Shown one piece after another: positions 47,853 to 60,278 of a stretch of 62,000 nucleotides of DNA. The stretch is from Glandiceps talaboti (lineage: Eukaryota; Hemichordata; Enteropneusta; Spengelidae), in the NCBI RefSeq assembly GCF_964340395.1, contig NC_135551.1, positions 10,136,879-10,198,878 of the forward strand. The letters are read 5' to 3'. Under the pieces are notes generated by a model that saw only the letters and a program-made list of their open reading frames with translations, was not told the origin of the DNA and searched no databases. The position numbers were made by a program, and so were the translations under genes. The stretch's first letter is position 1, and each line of letters opens with the position of its first letter.

Positions 47853-48076
47853 GTAGACTGTTGACAGTTGCTCGCACCTTTTTTGCTACGTTTTATCTAA
47901 AACTAAAGTCATTGCCGCGCTCCGATCCGGCGCAATACATTGTACTACTATAATCGAGTCAGCCCTTGCTAAGTGTATGCAATTATAGTAGTACTGAGCT
48001 GGTTCGGAGCACAGCGATGACTTTAGTTTTAGATAAAACGTAGCAAAAAAGGTGCGAGCGACTGTCAACAGTCTAC
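47853..48076. mobile_element. Hairpin MITE, about 224 bp
   Basis: Arms of about 100 bp: left GTAGACTGTTGACAGTTGCT, TTTTTTGCTACGTTTTATCT, AAAACTAAAGTCATTGC; the right arm is the reverse complement with about five differences. The inner arms continue through a TCCGATCCGG-type segment and ACTACTATAAT. The loop is short. No coding capacity. Target duplication not resolved. Confidence 0.85.
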
Positions 48077-48187
48077 TCATGATTGATAATCAGGTTAGGG
48101 GTGGGAGGAGATGGGTAGATATTTCTTGCATCTAATAAATCTGTGCTGAAATTGGCCTTGAGTTCAATGAGTATATGGATAGATGTA

Positions 48188-48188
<1 letters not shown>

Positions 48189-48234
<46 letters not shown>

Positions 48235-48365
48235 TATGTATGTATGTATGTATGTGTGTATGTATGTATGTATGTATGTATGTATGTATGTATGTATGTA
48301 TGGATGGATGGATAGATGGATGGATGGATGAATGGATGGATGGACGGATGGATGGATGGATAGAT
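48189..48365. repeat. Compound (GT)n-(ATGT)n-(GATG)n microsatellite
   Basis: GT run to about 48230, then ATGT units to 48300, then GATG/GATA units to about 48365. Open frames through it on both strands are artefacts. Confidence 0.97.
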
Positions 48366-49948
48366 ATGCAATGGATAGATGGATGACTCAACAGTGTAGA
48401 TAGCATATGACCGAACATCTTCAACAGGTTGTGTATAACTTGTGTAGATAAAAGATGGCAGACTCAAAAGTAATGATAAGTCCAGGGCAAATGCACTGAA
48501 CATTATATCTAGACTATCAAATTTATAGTGTGGTTGCCGGTTACCAATGGAAGTTAATGGAAAACTTTACCTGTTTCAGTGCTTGCTTAGTTAAAATAGA
48601 ATGACTACCAAGTCTGAAGTAACATTAGAATCCTGGTTGGTAACCAATAGGATCAGTCCTAGAAGGAATGTGTGTATGTATGTATGTATGTATGTTTGGG
48701 GTGGGGGTGGGGGTGGGTTCTGTAGATGTCGTCTCTTGCAGACCTAGATTTCATTTCAAACTGTTTCAGTCCTTCATTACCAGATGAAAAGATAATTTCT
48801 TATTTATTTTCCATGTGCAAATCAACATGTCAAAATTTTACATCAACGTGTCATTACAACTTATTGAAAAGTTACACGCATTTAGTAGCAATCTTACATT
48901 GATGTGACAAACACCTTCCTACAGTACAACTCTGCCATTTTTTCCAAAATTGACAATTTCACCTCTTGCCCCTTTCCTGATGGGAACACATTTCCCGCTA
49001 ATAACTTGCCAAGGAAGAAAGTAATAACATCCCTGTAGGAAAAGACCCTGAAAACAGTCCATCATTTCAATCATCAATCACTGGTTGTTGTCCGGCACAT
49101 GGAAGACTATATAGAAACCTTACACGTAGTGTATTTGCACCAAGTGATTGGTTTTAATTTAGACCAGGTTTGTACAACTGTAACTCTTTAAGTGGACAGA
49201 CAAGTTAAGGTTTCGTCATTACTAGACAACTTTTTAGTCCCATTCACACAGCTTGTTATCCTATTAAACAAGTGCAAGCAATATTAAAAGTTAATTGTTT
49301 TCCACATTTTTAGCAGGGTGTAGGGTTTCCTCAGGAATGTTTCTTTTGACCGCAGACAAGACTAAAAACAGTTGTACCTTGGCTACAGCAGAGAGTGGGT
49401 GTGGTGATGGTGATGATGGTGGTGGTGGTGGACGATGTGGACATGACCTTGGTTTGGGGTGTCGATGGACAACTCTTACCTAATTGATATTGCTATGCTG
49501 GGATGCCAGCCAAAACAAACTTAAAATAGTTTGCAATTGCAATCGTGGATATTTAAACATTACAAATAAAAACTCGTTTTTTCTCAAAAATGTGGTATTT
49601 CATGGTTGCTTGGCAGATATTTTTAAAACTAATTTTGAATATACTAATTTGTGTACAATGACCATTCTGATATACTAAATGTAGCTACTGATGTGATACA
49701 ATTAAAAAGTTACCAAAAGTTACTACAAAATATTAAAAGCATCAAATAGTTATCATTTGTCAAATACATCATCGTACAATAATTCAAGAAAACAATGTTT
49801 TCATATACGCAAATTATAAAATAATTCAGTTTGAGTATTGATATCTACATTAAAGTATAGTTTCCAATACGTGTTACAATCACTATGATCATCTCCACCA
49901 TATAGTCAAAGTTCTTATGCTTGCACTTGCACAAGAATCTGTGCTTAC

Positions 49949-49985
49949 CCCCCCCCCCCCCCCCAACAACAACAACAACAACAAC
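49949..49985. repeat. C run followed by (CAA)n
   Basis: Sixteen C residues then seven CAA triplets. A near-palindrome GATGTGATAACATTATCACATC-like stretch starts directly after, at 49989. Confidence 0.9.
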
Positions 49986-50529
49986 GTTGATGTGATAACA
50001 TTATCACATCCCAAAGTGGAGATGATATTAGTGATCATAGAGAACGTCAACAGGTATAGAAACTAGACTATCTATACTTCGACTACTGGTCTCTAGTCTA
50101 ACAAATGAACATTTCTACTTTCCAAACCAAACAACTTCCTGGAAGCAATTCCAAAGTTTTGCTGCCGTTTCACCTCATAAGCATCATCAGGGGTTACCTA
50201 CATTGGGCTGTTATAATGCACACACCTGATAATGCTGATGAGATGTCAGTGAAACATTTGGTATTCGCTTTGACAAGATTACGATTCTATATATTAAAGT
50301 AGAAATTTTCATTAAATTTTGTAACTGTAAACCCAGAGTCCACGCATGAACATTCATTCTTGGATGGCTATTATTGTTCCATTCCTAACAATCTTTGCAT
50401 TATTTATTTCGATGAGTTCATATCATTGTTTTAAGGTTAGGGACTATCTCTGTAGCAAGAGGGAAAATCTGTAAAAAAAAAACCTTGCATAGATTTGCAT
50501 ACGTTGTACATAGCACACATTTGTGTAAT

Positions 50530-50760
50530 TCTCCATTGGGGAACCTTGGTAAAACACTTGGGAACTCACAGGTAGATTTTACCTGCTTTAACCAACCTTA
50601 GCAAAAACACTGAATCAGATGGGGTTTACCCTGGTAAAAAGACTGGGAAACTTGGCTTGATTTTACCTACATTTGTTAACTTACCACCCTTGGCAAAAAA
50701 AAATGATGGGGGAAACCCCTGTAGTGTGTAAAACGACCTGGGAACTCTGGTAAAAAGACC
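50530..50760 (+). repeat. Degenerate tandem repeat of GGTAAAA-GACTTGGGAAC
   Basis: Four units of roughly 55-60 bp with GAACCTTGGTAAAACACTTG, GGGAACTC, GGTAGATTTTACCTGC or related forms. Resembles the array at 22500-22870 in composition, but no clear alignment could be made. Confidence 0.55.
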
Positions 50761-52179
50761 GACAAACTCCTGTACATTTTCCCAATTTTCAATCTAAAGA
50801 ACCAAGTGACATCCATATAATATGTAGACAGATACATGATATACTGTAAAAGTCTATTTTAGTACAAATGTACACGATCTCTGATATGAAAGCTAAGAAA
50901 TTTTTTTTCACAAGTTTGGCTTCTGGCAAGTTAGTGACTCATCATTTTTTGTGGTCATTGGCAAGTTGTCAAGTTTGAGAACTGGAGACATCAAGGACAT
51001 TTTGACACAAACATCTCCTAGGTTGTCTTTGTGTTTATCAGCTTGATAGTTTATTCAATAGTTTGTTTATTGCTTAACAGTTTTTTTTCCCATCACTCTT
51101 CCACAGTGTCAATTGGTTTTGTGCGGGAATCATGACCCCTTGGACTACCGGGGTACCTCCTTCAATCCTCCACTGTGTCTTGATTGGTAGCCTTCATAAT
51201 TTATACATTTCCTTGTCATAATTTTGAAGCTTTCAATCTAACTTATAGACAAAAGTGTTTTGTGCTGTCTCACTTGGTGAGTCCATACCAGTGTACCCAC
51301 TAAGCCAATTAGATGCTCTACTGACACACACACATTTTCTAGTGATGCACCAAAAGTTGGTGTTCCCCTACCTATATCTTACTATGTGGTGACTCACAAG
51401 AAATGCCAGTTTCTATTACATTTGTATACTGACCCACCACAAGAAAATTTGGCTATTATTAGAGTACATACTGGTTTATACAAATATATGCACTCAGTGT
51501 TTCCTCCTAGAATGGAGAAAATATTGGTCCTGGTTTCAAAAATCTATACTGTACTGTTCTCTCTTTAGAATGTTTTCTATAAGGAGGGCTCAGGGGTCAG
51601 TAATGTCGTCCTCCTACTTTTATGGATTTGTGATCAGAAACAGGATGGAGAATCCTGTGTCTGGTGACTGTTTTGATTTGATGCCATATTTGCATGCAAT
51701 GAAGAAGTTTGTCATATGATTGTCATTATTGCATGTAGAAGACATAGCTCAGAAATAGTAACTCTGGAAATATGCACTCTTGAGAAAACTGACACATTTT
51801 CTTCCCCCTCATAGCAGAGGGAACAGAGACTTGTCAGCATATTTGCAGAGTCAGAAATAGAGGGACGGGTGTCTGTTTTACAAACACCCCATCTGCATGT
51901 GTTTAATACCTTGTTCACTGCTCAAGGGAGAACACCGCATATGTACTACAGAATCAGGAGTTTTGCAAAGGCCTGGTATTTTTTTTTCCTCTATATGCAT
52001 TTTAGTGACTGAAAGCAAGCAGGTAAAAACTAGCACAAGGCAGAGGTCAGGCCGCTACGGTGGGAAGAACAAATCAAGTAAAATGGGCTTTTATTAAGAT
52101 TCTAAAATACATAAATACTGTTACTGTAACACGGCATTATGTGATTTGTTTTAGAAATGGGGTGGGAATCATATCTTTT

Positions 52180-52560
52180 TACTTCTTCTATCACTCATGC
52201 CGCAGCTTAACGTCAACACGGCTACAGCTTTGTAGAAATACACACTCTCATTGACAGAAATCCACCAATTAAGAAACACAAAACATAACTTAAACAAACC
52301 TTCCCGGGAGACGGTAACCCGATGGCAAAATGGCTAACACTGCTGAAATCGGGCCCAGCAACACTTTATTGATATTGTAAACACAGACAAAATGAAAGCT
52401 GTTTGGCTAAGAGTCTCTCATGACTCTCGGAGGACAAAACAGAATTGGCCGGAAAAATAAACCTGCGTCTAGTCTGAACAGAGAGCTTGACTCATAAGCT
52501 GACATACCCCTGTAATTGAGAGTAACCTGAGGGAGTGCTTGTGGGCATACTTGTACAAGT
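52180..52560. other. Compositionally complex intronic block
   Basis: Nearly 400 bp free of simple repeats, GC-richer than its surroundings (for example CCTTCCCGGGAGACGGTAAC, CTGAAATCGGGCCCAGCAAC). No exon with matching splice sites and homology was recognised. Candidate enhancer or unrecognised element, low confidence. Confidence 0.25.
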
Positions 52561-54097
52561 TTGTTTTAATTTGGAAAAAAGTCAATCATTCATTCTTCAG
52601 CACGATTTAACATGCTAACTTTTACCGAGAGTTATTTCTAGCTCTTCAGATTGCTGTATATACAACTACCACTGTACATTCTGATCACATGTAGAGTTTT
52701 AATGGCAGACTCATTCGTACATGCTTGTAAAACACACCAAACTTTGAATCCAGCATTCTCACATTAGTGCTTGCTGGAGCCGTAAGGGTTAGGCAACAAT
52801 ACAAAAAATGTTTGTTGCCGATAACATGACATCAGAAATTAGGTTGGGATTTTATTTTAGTTTGTTTTTAATTACTTCGACCTAAAGACAAAGATACTCA
52901 TTGGTCACAATACTTCCGTAACATTTGATGAGATGTAAAAGAAGTAAATGAAGACAATTATGTGATTCAGAAGTAGACAAACACAATATGCAGACTGTAC
53001 TGTTAATAAGTGTTACAGCTTGAAAAGAGATCATTTCTCTCTGGAATGCAATTGTTCAAAAATAAAGTAACTAAAGATACTTTTTGCAAGAAAATCTACA
53101 GGGAAATAGTAATAAAGTGTCATAATTTTATCTTTTTTTTGCATGGAAAGAATGTTTAGGGTTGTTGGCTTAAACTAGGGTCGGTCATGTTACCGGAAAT
53201 ACAATTTTTTTGTGTATGGTGTATGTTTTCCACATCCAAATTTAATTCCAATCTAACATGGAACACTTCTTAACATAACAAAAAAGTAGAATGTTTAGTA
53301 ACAAACCAACTGAGGATGAAATAATGACAAAAATTTGCATTTATAAGCAAAAAATTAAACATGCTTTTTTTCATAGCTACCTATTTCACCGACTGAATTG
53401 CACCAGAATGCAATCTTTCAACAACACATAAAAAATATAATTATATAAAATTGAAATTTCAGTGAAAGCACAGAATGAGTTTTATGTTTTTGTTCTTGAC
53501 AGTAAAATCTGTTGAACTAGAACCAGTTGGATATTTAGGTAACACGAAACTTTCACACACTGTTTTCCAAAATGAAAAAAAAAAAAATAGGTCTTGAGCA
53601 ATTACATAATATGTAAAGATTAATTTTACATTAATATCATAATTCTAAATACATTACAACAGTTTTATTTGTAACCAATAGACTTGTAATATATAATTTA
53701 AAAAAAACAATTTGTCAATTTATGTGCATGCATGGCTATTCACATGTTTTGCCTGATTCATTGAAAAGTACTATTTTACAATAAATATAACCCAAATTTG
53801 TAATTTGGCTAATACTTAAAGACACAGCTATGTTTTAAGACGATATGTAGAAAGTGTATCAGGACACAAATTGGGGGAAAATAGTTTTCCAACAGCTACA
53901 ATTTGTTGATCCGATAATTACAACACAGGGTACCTATGTAGGGGCAATGGTGTTTAACATTGACCAGATTCCAAGTCAGTGTTTAGTAATAGAGACACTT
54001 GTTGTACATATCTGAGATGTCTGTTCCTGCATAGATGCTGTCGTTACATCAGTTATTTGTTTAGTTTATAAAATAACACACAATACATGCCAGGGTT

Positions 54098-54425
54098 ATC
54101 AGGTAGTAAGATAGCTTACTATACACTGTTTACCAATTATTTTCCCCGAGTGGTTTAGATAGACAGTGGTGAACTGATAGAGTGTGGACTGAGTACTAGA
54201 CATGCATGCCAGATTTACGGGGTGGTCGATCAATCATTAACGGTTAAACAGATAAATTTGCAGTTGTATTAAGTTATATTTTCATATACATGTAGTTTAC
54301 TACATGACACTGTTTACTAATCATTTCCCTGGTGGTTTTATAGATAGACAGTCATGAACTGATAAGAGTGTGGAGTGAGTACTACAAGATTCGGTGGTGG
54401 TCAATTGTTATGTTAACATTTAAAG
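54098..54425 (+). repeat. Direct duplication of about 185 bp
   Basis: ACACTGTTTACCAATTATTT, GATAGACAGTGGTGAACTGA and GTGTGGACTGAGTACTAGAC (54120-54245) recur with changes at 54305-54420 (CACTGTTTACTAATCATTTC, TAGACAGTCATGAACTGATA). Confidence 0.8.
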
Positions 54426-56049
54426 GCCAGGGTTTCAATCCCAGGTTCTCACAATTTAACACTTTCTTATCAGTGGAGCTATAAGGATTTCATAGGATTA
54501 TTCTTTTATTCTGGATCAACTTTTTCTAGAGCTCAGCCAAACAACTGCTTTTCACATTTACATTTTAATCTTTTTTTTTCAAACTGGGCCGATAATTGTA
54601 TTCCTTTTAGATTCAGAGAAATTGACAGAAGTATTCTGTACAGTTAAATTTGTAGTTGTGACTTGAATTACTGAAAACAGTGTAATCACGGTGTGTGTTG
54701 GATGTATATTATATATATATATAGTATGAAGAAGGAGATGTACATGTATGGACAAGTCTTGAAAAACTAGTTACGATAAAATATCCTTGTCTGCAAAAAA
54801 AAAAATGAAAATAACTGACAGTTCAGGACTATCCCTTCACAGATCTATTGATATGGGTTGTCTTGGTGATGGATTATACATCGTACATTTCAATTTGCCA
54901 TTTTTTATAATTCATGAGTTACTCTATTCTGCTATATGTAAATTTTTTGACTCTGTGAGTTCGAAATTTCATTACTAAGTATGCACCCTCGTGTACAGCT
55001 TCCACAGTATCGACCATTGCTACATCAGAATAAACACATTAAATGTGAACCAGACATAATGGCGGATGATGTAGACATTTGAATTTTTTTACTTTTTCTA
55101 AACTTAAAGTTACTGCATTTATAAGTAATTTACAGCTATATAGTCTTTACAGCAGTACAATTACGAATAACTATAAAACTTAGCAGTCAAAAAAAAAATG
55201 TTGACTGGCAAAGTTATAGAAAAAGTTGGTCCTAAAACTAAGTCAAAAAAAAAAGAAGAAAAAAAAGTCAATGTCCTATGTAATCCTCATGGCTCCATAG
55301 ATAAGATAACACTAATACGAGACCCTGGGATTGAATCCTTGTTAAGGACTTGAATTTTTTTTTTCATCAAACTTTTTTGAGGTTGCCTCTCTCAGGTGTA
55401 ACCTATATGGTTCACATGTCATGCAATCACGAGTCACACCATATGGCATATATTATTTGGTATCAGTGTAATAAAATATGGGGAGAGAAAAATCGCCACC
55501 AAATGGATTGAAAGTGCTTGGCAACAGTGTAACAAAATCTGAGGAGCGAAAAAACTGCTAACAAATGGAATGAAAGTGGTACCCTGGTGGCTGCAAATAT
55601 TATGATTTCATCGGTTAAGTGTTTATTTATTATGGACATCGACTAGAAGTCAGCGTTGAGATCCGTACCCAGTTGAGTCTGCCCGACTCGGAGTATTTCA
55701 TAAACTCAATTAATACAGTTTAAAATAGTAGATTGGGTTTCAGAAAATATTGCAGATTTCCTTACAAGCCTCTTGAGCTGTCCAAATCATTTGTCTGAAG
55801 GTTTGTAACATTTAAATGTTCTTCCCTGTGTAGACTAAGTGAAGTGAATACACATTGTACAGTTGTGGTGTGGGTGTGATCAGATCTGTTTTCACTCTCT
55901 CTCAGCCTGTCTCTGTTCAACTCATTCACAGCCTGTGTCTCCTCCACTCATTCACTGTAAACTGGGTTGTGATTAAAACAATTTATGATATTCAGTACTT
56001 TTTACAATTGTATGAAAGCCATGTAACTCACAGTGATATACTGATAAAT

Positions 56050-56051
<2 letters not shown>

Positions 56052-56146
<95 letters not shown>

Positions 56147-56153
56147 GTCTGTC
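56052..56153. repeat. (CT)n microsatellite
   Basis: About 45 CT dinucleotides ending in a few CTGT units. Confidence 0.98.
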
Positions 56154-56307
56154 TCTCAAAACAATTCATAATTTTAGGAATAAATACATAAATCATCTTA
56201 TGTCAGAGTGGATGACTTCCAGTATGGTGTAACTGGATGGCAGTGTAAATTGTGTCTATTGATATTGTTGTTTTCATTTTCCTTGTTTTTTAAAAATAAA
56301 CTTTACT

Positions 56308-56372
56308 ACTTCTACTGCTGCTGCTACTGCTACTACTACTACTGCTACTACTACTACTACTACTACTACTTC
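56308..56372. repeat. (CTA/CTG)n trinucleotide repeat
   Basis: TACTTCTACTGCTGCTGCTA then mainly TAC/CTA triplets. Not in a coding exon. Confidence 0.95.
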
Positions 56373-57844
56373 ATATGTCCACATATAGAGTAACCATCAA
56401 GAACCATAAAAGTTACCGACAGGGTCACTTTTAATTGCGATTCATCACAACTAATAATATAAATAATTCAATAATCTACTTAAAAAACCCAACAAATTTT
56501 CCATTATGTTATTGAGAAACCATTAATCTTTTTGAACTCAAACAAAAGAAATTCTATACCTTTGATTCTCTGGTAAGTCCTTGAAAAAAACACTTGAAGT
56601 GTATGGGACTACACTAAATGTGAATATGCTGTGATTGTCGTATGTTCTGTGGTGCAAGACACTAGCTGCATAGTTCTACTGACTGTCAAAATATTGATTG
56701 TTATATCAAGCATGAACACTATACAGGTAGCTAGAGGTGAAAACGATAATTATACTGCAGTGTTTATGAGAAGGGGGGTGGTTTAAGTAACTAAGAATCT
56801 AACTAAAACAGGTCAATGTAATTATAGTTTTTTTTTAACAAGGCAAACGATTTGTCGAAAAATTTGACAATGTATTGACATCAAAATCATGGAATGTGAT
56901 AATACTGATATAGATATGAGAGCAGATATATGCAAGTTTTACCATGTTTTAACAAGGTTATGAATCCCCATTGAAATTACTACATTATAATGAAGAACTA
57001 TGCTCACCTAATTAACCAGATCCCCCCCCCCCCCCCTTCTGCTACTGCGTGACTTGGGTTCCCATTTCCCATTTCAAACAAGGTTTGAAATCTATGCAAA
57101 ATTTCCCTCCTTTGTGAGTGGCGTTCACCATCAAAATGATGCTACATGTAAGGAAATCTACACTTTGTATGCACCCTTCAACCCCTCCCTATCCCCCCCT
57201 CCCCCATTCTGTTCTTGTGTTACGGGGGGTCCTCAACTGAAAATACAGAATATAGTATGAAATCAAAATTGCATGCACGTCTTTCCAGATTTTCCCACTC
57301 TGTTTCCAGTCTTCTCGAACCTCAGCTTAAAAAAAAAACTATAACTGAACAGCACACTCCAGAAGCTTTTTGTTAACAACCACAACTTCAAATATGCAAC
57401 AGAAACGGTACATTCAATTCATAATACAACTAAACATTCTGTAGTATAAATGAATATATTCCATGTGTAGAAATTACTATGGCAACTATTCACGAGACCA
57501 AAAAAATCCTTTGAGGTACTGAAAGTAAAGTTGAAACATTTCAGGAGAAGTTCAAACTTTTTTTCTTAGTCCAGGACTGAGTCACTTGCAGTCCTAGTTT
57601 CAGTCATGCAGAAATATGCAATGTTACAGTTAGGTGAATCGGACTTATTTTTCAGGGTCACTGTTTTTAAACTTTATCCGTCTCTTTAAACATAAAAAAT
57701 TCTTTCACCCTTTGGTATACATGGATGACTCAGATTGTCATGGTAACGACAGGACAAACAGTAAATACAATACAAGGTCAACCTCTTCATATATACATGT
57801 ACAGTGAGAGAGTGATTTAACATCCATTCATCTGATGTTGTGTT

Positions 57845-58110
57845 GCCTAACTCTACACACATATATGTGCTTAAATCATGAGGACAAGTATTTCCGCCTA
57901 ACTAGACTAGGATGCTGCTCCTCAAGGTCTATTATATTATAGCATTGTAATTGCCTAACTCTACACACAGACCTGCTTGGATGCATGAGGACATGTATTT
58001 TTGCCCAATGAGACTTGGACAAGTATATCTGCCTAGCTAGACTAGGACAAGTATTTCTGCCTAACTAGACTATGATGCTGATACTCAAGGTCTATGATAG
58101 CGCTGGAATT
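57845..58110 (+). repeat. Nested tandem repeat of about 110 bp
   Basis: GCCTAACTCTACACACA occurs at 57845 and 57953, GGACAAGTATTTCCGCCTAA and variants several times between, and CTCAAGGTCTAT twice. The pattern ends near 58110 with a third GCCTAACTC. Confidence 0.75.
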
Positions 58111-58567
58111 GCCTAACTCCTCTAAATTGCTTGCTGTTTGAGTGTCTTTTTCTGACGTCATGTCAAAATCTTAACAAGTGCATCTTTTGTTGAATTCTTA
58201 GACAACATTTAGTTGGAATTATTGTTTTCTGTGACAGTTCCTGAATGCTTCTATATCTTTCAAATTTCTCATTTTGTTGCAACAAATATCTATTTCAAGG
58301 AAAATAATGGACACTTCATAAGTAGTAACATTTCAACCAATACACAACATAAATTTTATAAAAGATGTGAGCTTTCGACTGCAAACTGTCAGTCTTGTTC
58401 ACTCCATTATAGAGGGCGCTGTTTATGATCACGTCACAAACTGACAGTTGGACTGTTCATTTATGAAGATTTCTATTTTTATTACCAACCACAAGTTTCC
58501 CCCTTTTTTTGTAACGGTACGTAAAAATTCTTGAAATAAAATCTTTTACTCTTTCTACTAAAAAAAA

Positions 58568-58716
58568 CAAAAACAGAAAAATTTAAATTGCAGACTAAAT
58601 CAGGTGCAACCCACATTACACAATTTTACCTAAATTAATTGAATTAATTTAGGTAAAATTGTGTAATGTGGGTTGCGCCTGATTTAGTTTGCAATTTAAA
58701 TTTTTCTGTTTTTGTT
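58568..58716. repeat. Near-perfect 149-bp palindrome
   Basis: Arms of about 70 bp: AACAAAAACAGAAAAATTTA, then TTGCAGACTAAATCAGGTGC, then AACCCACATTACACAATTTT, then ACCTAAATTAATT. The right arm is the reverse complement with only two or three differences, one being GCAC/GCGC. The centre is essentially loopless (AATTGAATT). Could be a hairpin MITE or a recent inverted duplication. Confidence 0.92.
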
Positions 58717-59221
58717 AAATTCTTCTAAATAGTCAAAGCAATGCCAACCTACTAAGATGAAGTACATCTCTCAATCTGTTATATAGCCAGTCTCCATCTT
58801 TGCAGTTCTGTTCAGTCGACTGCTTGTTATGTGTCGCTATGCTGTAGATTTAGCATCAGTCAAAGCTATCCAAAATTCAGACATTGTAATGACGAATCCA
58901 GAAAAAACTTTGTAGTGAAATAATGACAAATGAATTGATTTGTTCCTTGAATATAATTGGAAGAGATTCTGTGGAATATTAACTTCGCATATAGTACTGT
59001 ATTACAAGATCAAAGTGGAAACATCATGGCTAGAGTAGACTGCCCTCGAAGTTTATCCTAGTGATTCTTTTGTTTTCAATACACTCTACACATACATGTA
59101 CCAGAGGCACAAATTTGAATGTTGTTGAATAGGGAGAACACAACACAGCCTTTGCCGATTATTTTCAAAAAGTAGAAACAAGGGGAGGTGGGAATGGGGT
59201 GCATTAATTAGCTGAAATTCT

Positions 59222-59290
59222 GTAGAAGCCTAGATTATGATTTTCAATAGTCCGGATAATGATTTTCACTAGTCCGGATAATGAAAAGTT
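59222..59290 (-). repeat. Three 22-bp repeats directly after a splice donor
   Basis: In gene orientation CATTATCCGGACTAGTGAAA, then CATTATCCGGACTATTGAAA, then a degraded AATCATAATCTAGG unit, starting about 12 bases inside the intron after the donor at 59299. The repeats do not copy the donor itself. Confidence 0.8.
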
Positions 59291-59299
59291 CCTCCTTAC

Positions 59300-59405
59300 C
59301 TCAAACTCCTTCGGATCAAACATGTTTTTGAGAATAACCACTGTCTCGTGTCTCTTCCTAGCATCTTTCACCATTTTATTTTTTTCTGGCCTCCACTCTA
59401 ACAAC
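59300..59405 (-). CDS. HTATSF1: Tat-SF1-like splicing factor, 106-bp linker exon
   Basis: Acceptor TTGTCTAG, donor GAG|GTAAGG. One base completes the Lys codon from the previous exon, then 35 codons: LLEWRPEKNK, then a basic KDARKRHE segment, then TVVILKNMFDPKEFE. The L-D/E-W-R-P-E motif and V-I-x-K-N-M-F-x-P are diagnostic of Tat-SF1, marking the linker that enters the first strand of the second RRM (UHM). Ends in phase 0. Confidence 0.95.
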
Positions 59406-59987
59406 CTAGACAAGGCAAGATTCCAGATGTTGTAATCATCACATTTTCTGGGTGATATTGAGCACAAAATTAACATGAAATTGACACCAAAATAAATAGC
59501 AAACGTAGTATTTGTTCATACACAAGTTCTCTTCTTCTCCCATTTCATTGAGAAACAGACATGTTTCAAACAAATCACTTGTCCTTTCTTCAGTGTCTAA
59601 CTGGATCTGACAGAATGATCCAAATTTGCTGGGGGTGTTGAGTATCCAGAGATTTGAAAAGTCTTTTTATGTTCAATATATGTATATTCAGATGTGAAAG
59701 TACTTCTTGTCAGTTATGTATGACATCTAACAGTCCACCACCTTCTGTGATGATGTCACTGTAGCTTTGTTGATTACCATGAATGTATGAAAAATGGGAC
59801 ACAGTGGCATTTTAGGACATGTCTTGTGCATTTGAATTTGATAGACAGTACAGGGGGAATCCGGATATTAGATGCTATACACATACTTCAAGTTGTAAAT
59901 AACTCATCAAGCTAGCCAGGCTTATTCAGTGCAACTGTCATTGATAAATTTCACAACAACTGAATACAGAAATACATATCCGTTGCC

Positions 59988-59989
59988 AC

Positions 59990-60029
<40 letters not shown>
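59988..60029. repeat. (TTG)n trinucleotide repeat
   Basis: Fourteen TTG units in the 715-bp intron, about 90 bases past the donor at 60120. The transcribed strand reads CAA. Confidence 0.97.
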
Positions 60030-60120
60030 GCGAGTCTTCTGCTATTGTGTGTTGTGCGAGAGAGTTCATGAAAGTATGAAAGGAGTATGTTCTTGTATTT
60101 TTGTACACACAGTGACCTAC

Positions 60121-60278
60121 TTTTCTTGTTGGTTCTTCTGTTTTTTCTTCTTTTTCTTTTTCTTCATTGCTGGATTGTAACTTCCCTTTGGTGTAAATTT
60201 AGCCAATTCTACATGCACCTTGTGCCCTCGTAGTTCAGAACCGTCTAAAATCTGAAGTGCTAGGTCAACAGACTCTCT
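60121..60278 (-). CDS. HTATSF1: Tat-SF1-like splicing factor, 158-bp exon (end of RRM1 and Lys-rich linker)
   Basis: Acceptor CTGTCTCCATCATCAG gives a phase 0 start at RESVDLALQILDGSELRG, then HKVHVELAKFTPKGSYNP: the final helix and last strand of the first RRM, aligning with R-E-S-V-E-L-A-L in human Tat-SF1. It is followed by a run of eight consecutive Lys and KNQQEK, a basic stretch in the place of the human K-K-K-K-K-C-K-D-Y-K-K-K. Donor AA|GTAGGT splits a Lys codon (phase 2). RNP1 and the rest of RRM1 are encoded further upstream and were not found before 62000. Confidence 0.94.

Larger units (their letters stand above)
28130..59299 (-). other. Large 31-kb intron of the Tat-SF1-like gene
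   Basis: Bounded by GAG|GTAAGG at 59299 and CACAG at 28130. No nested gene was recognised on either strand; all open frames are short or repeat-derived. It holds two near-complete family A MITEs and one partial copy, family C copy 2, an hAT-like element, several hairpins and about ten minisatellites, listed separately. Stretches with nothing supportable include 28130-28920, 29235-29870, 30690-31640, 32060-32580, 32930-34100, 37150-38640, 40690-42180, 44950-46570, 48380-49940, 50770-52170, 52570-54090, 54430-56050 and 56375-57840. Confidence 0.85.

Noticed and set aside
48132-48503. Open frames of IHPSIHPSI / THTHTH and VCVCVC type
   Set aside because: Microsatellite translations.
56002-56232. 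Leu-Ser and Arg-Glu repeat open frames
   Set aside because: Translations of the (CT)n/(GA)n tract.
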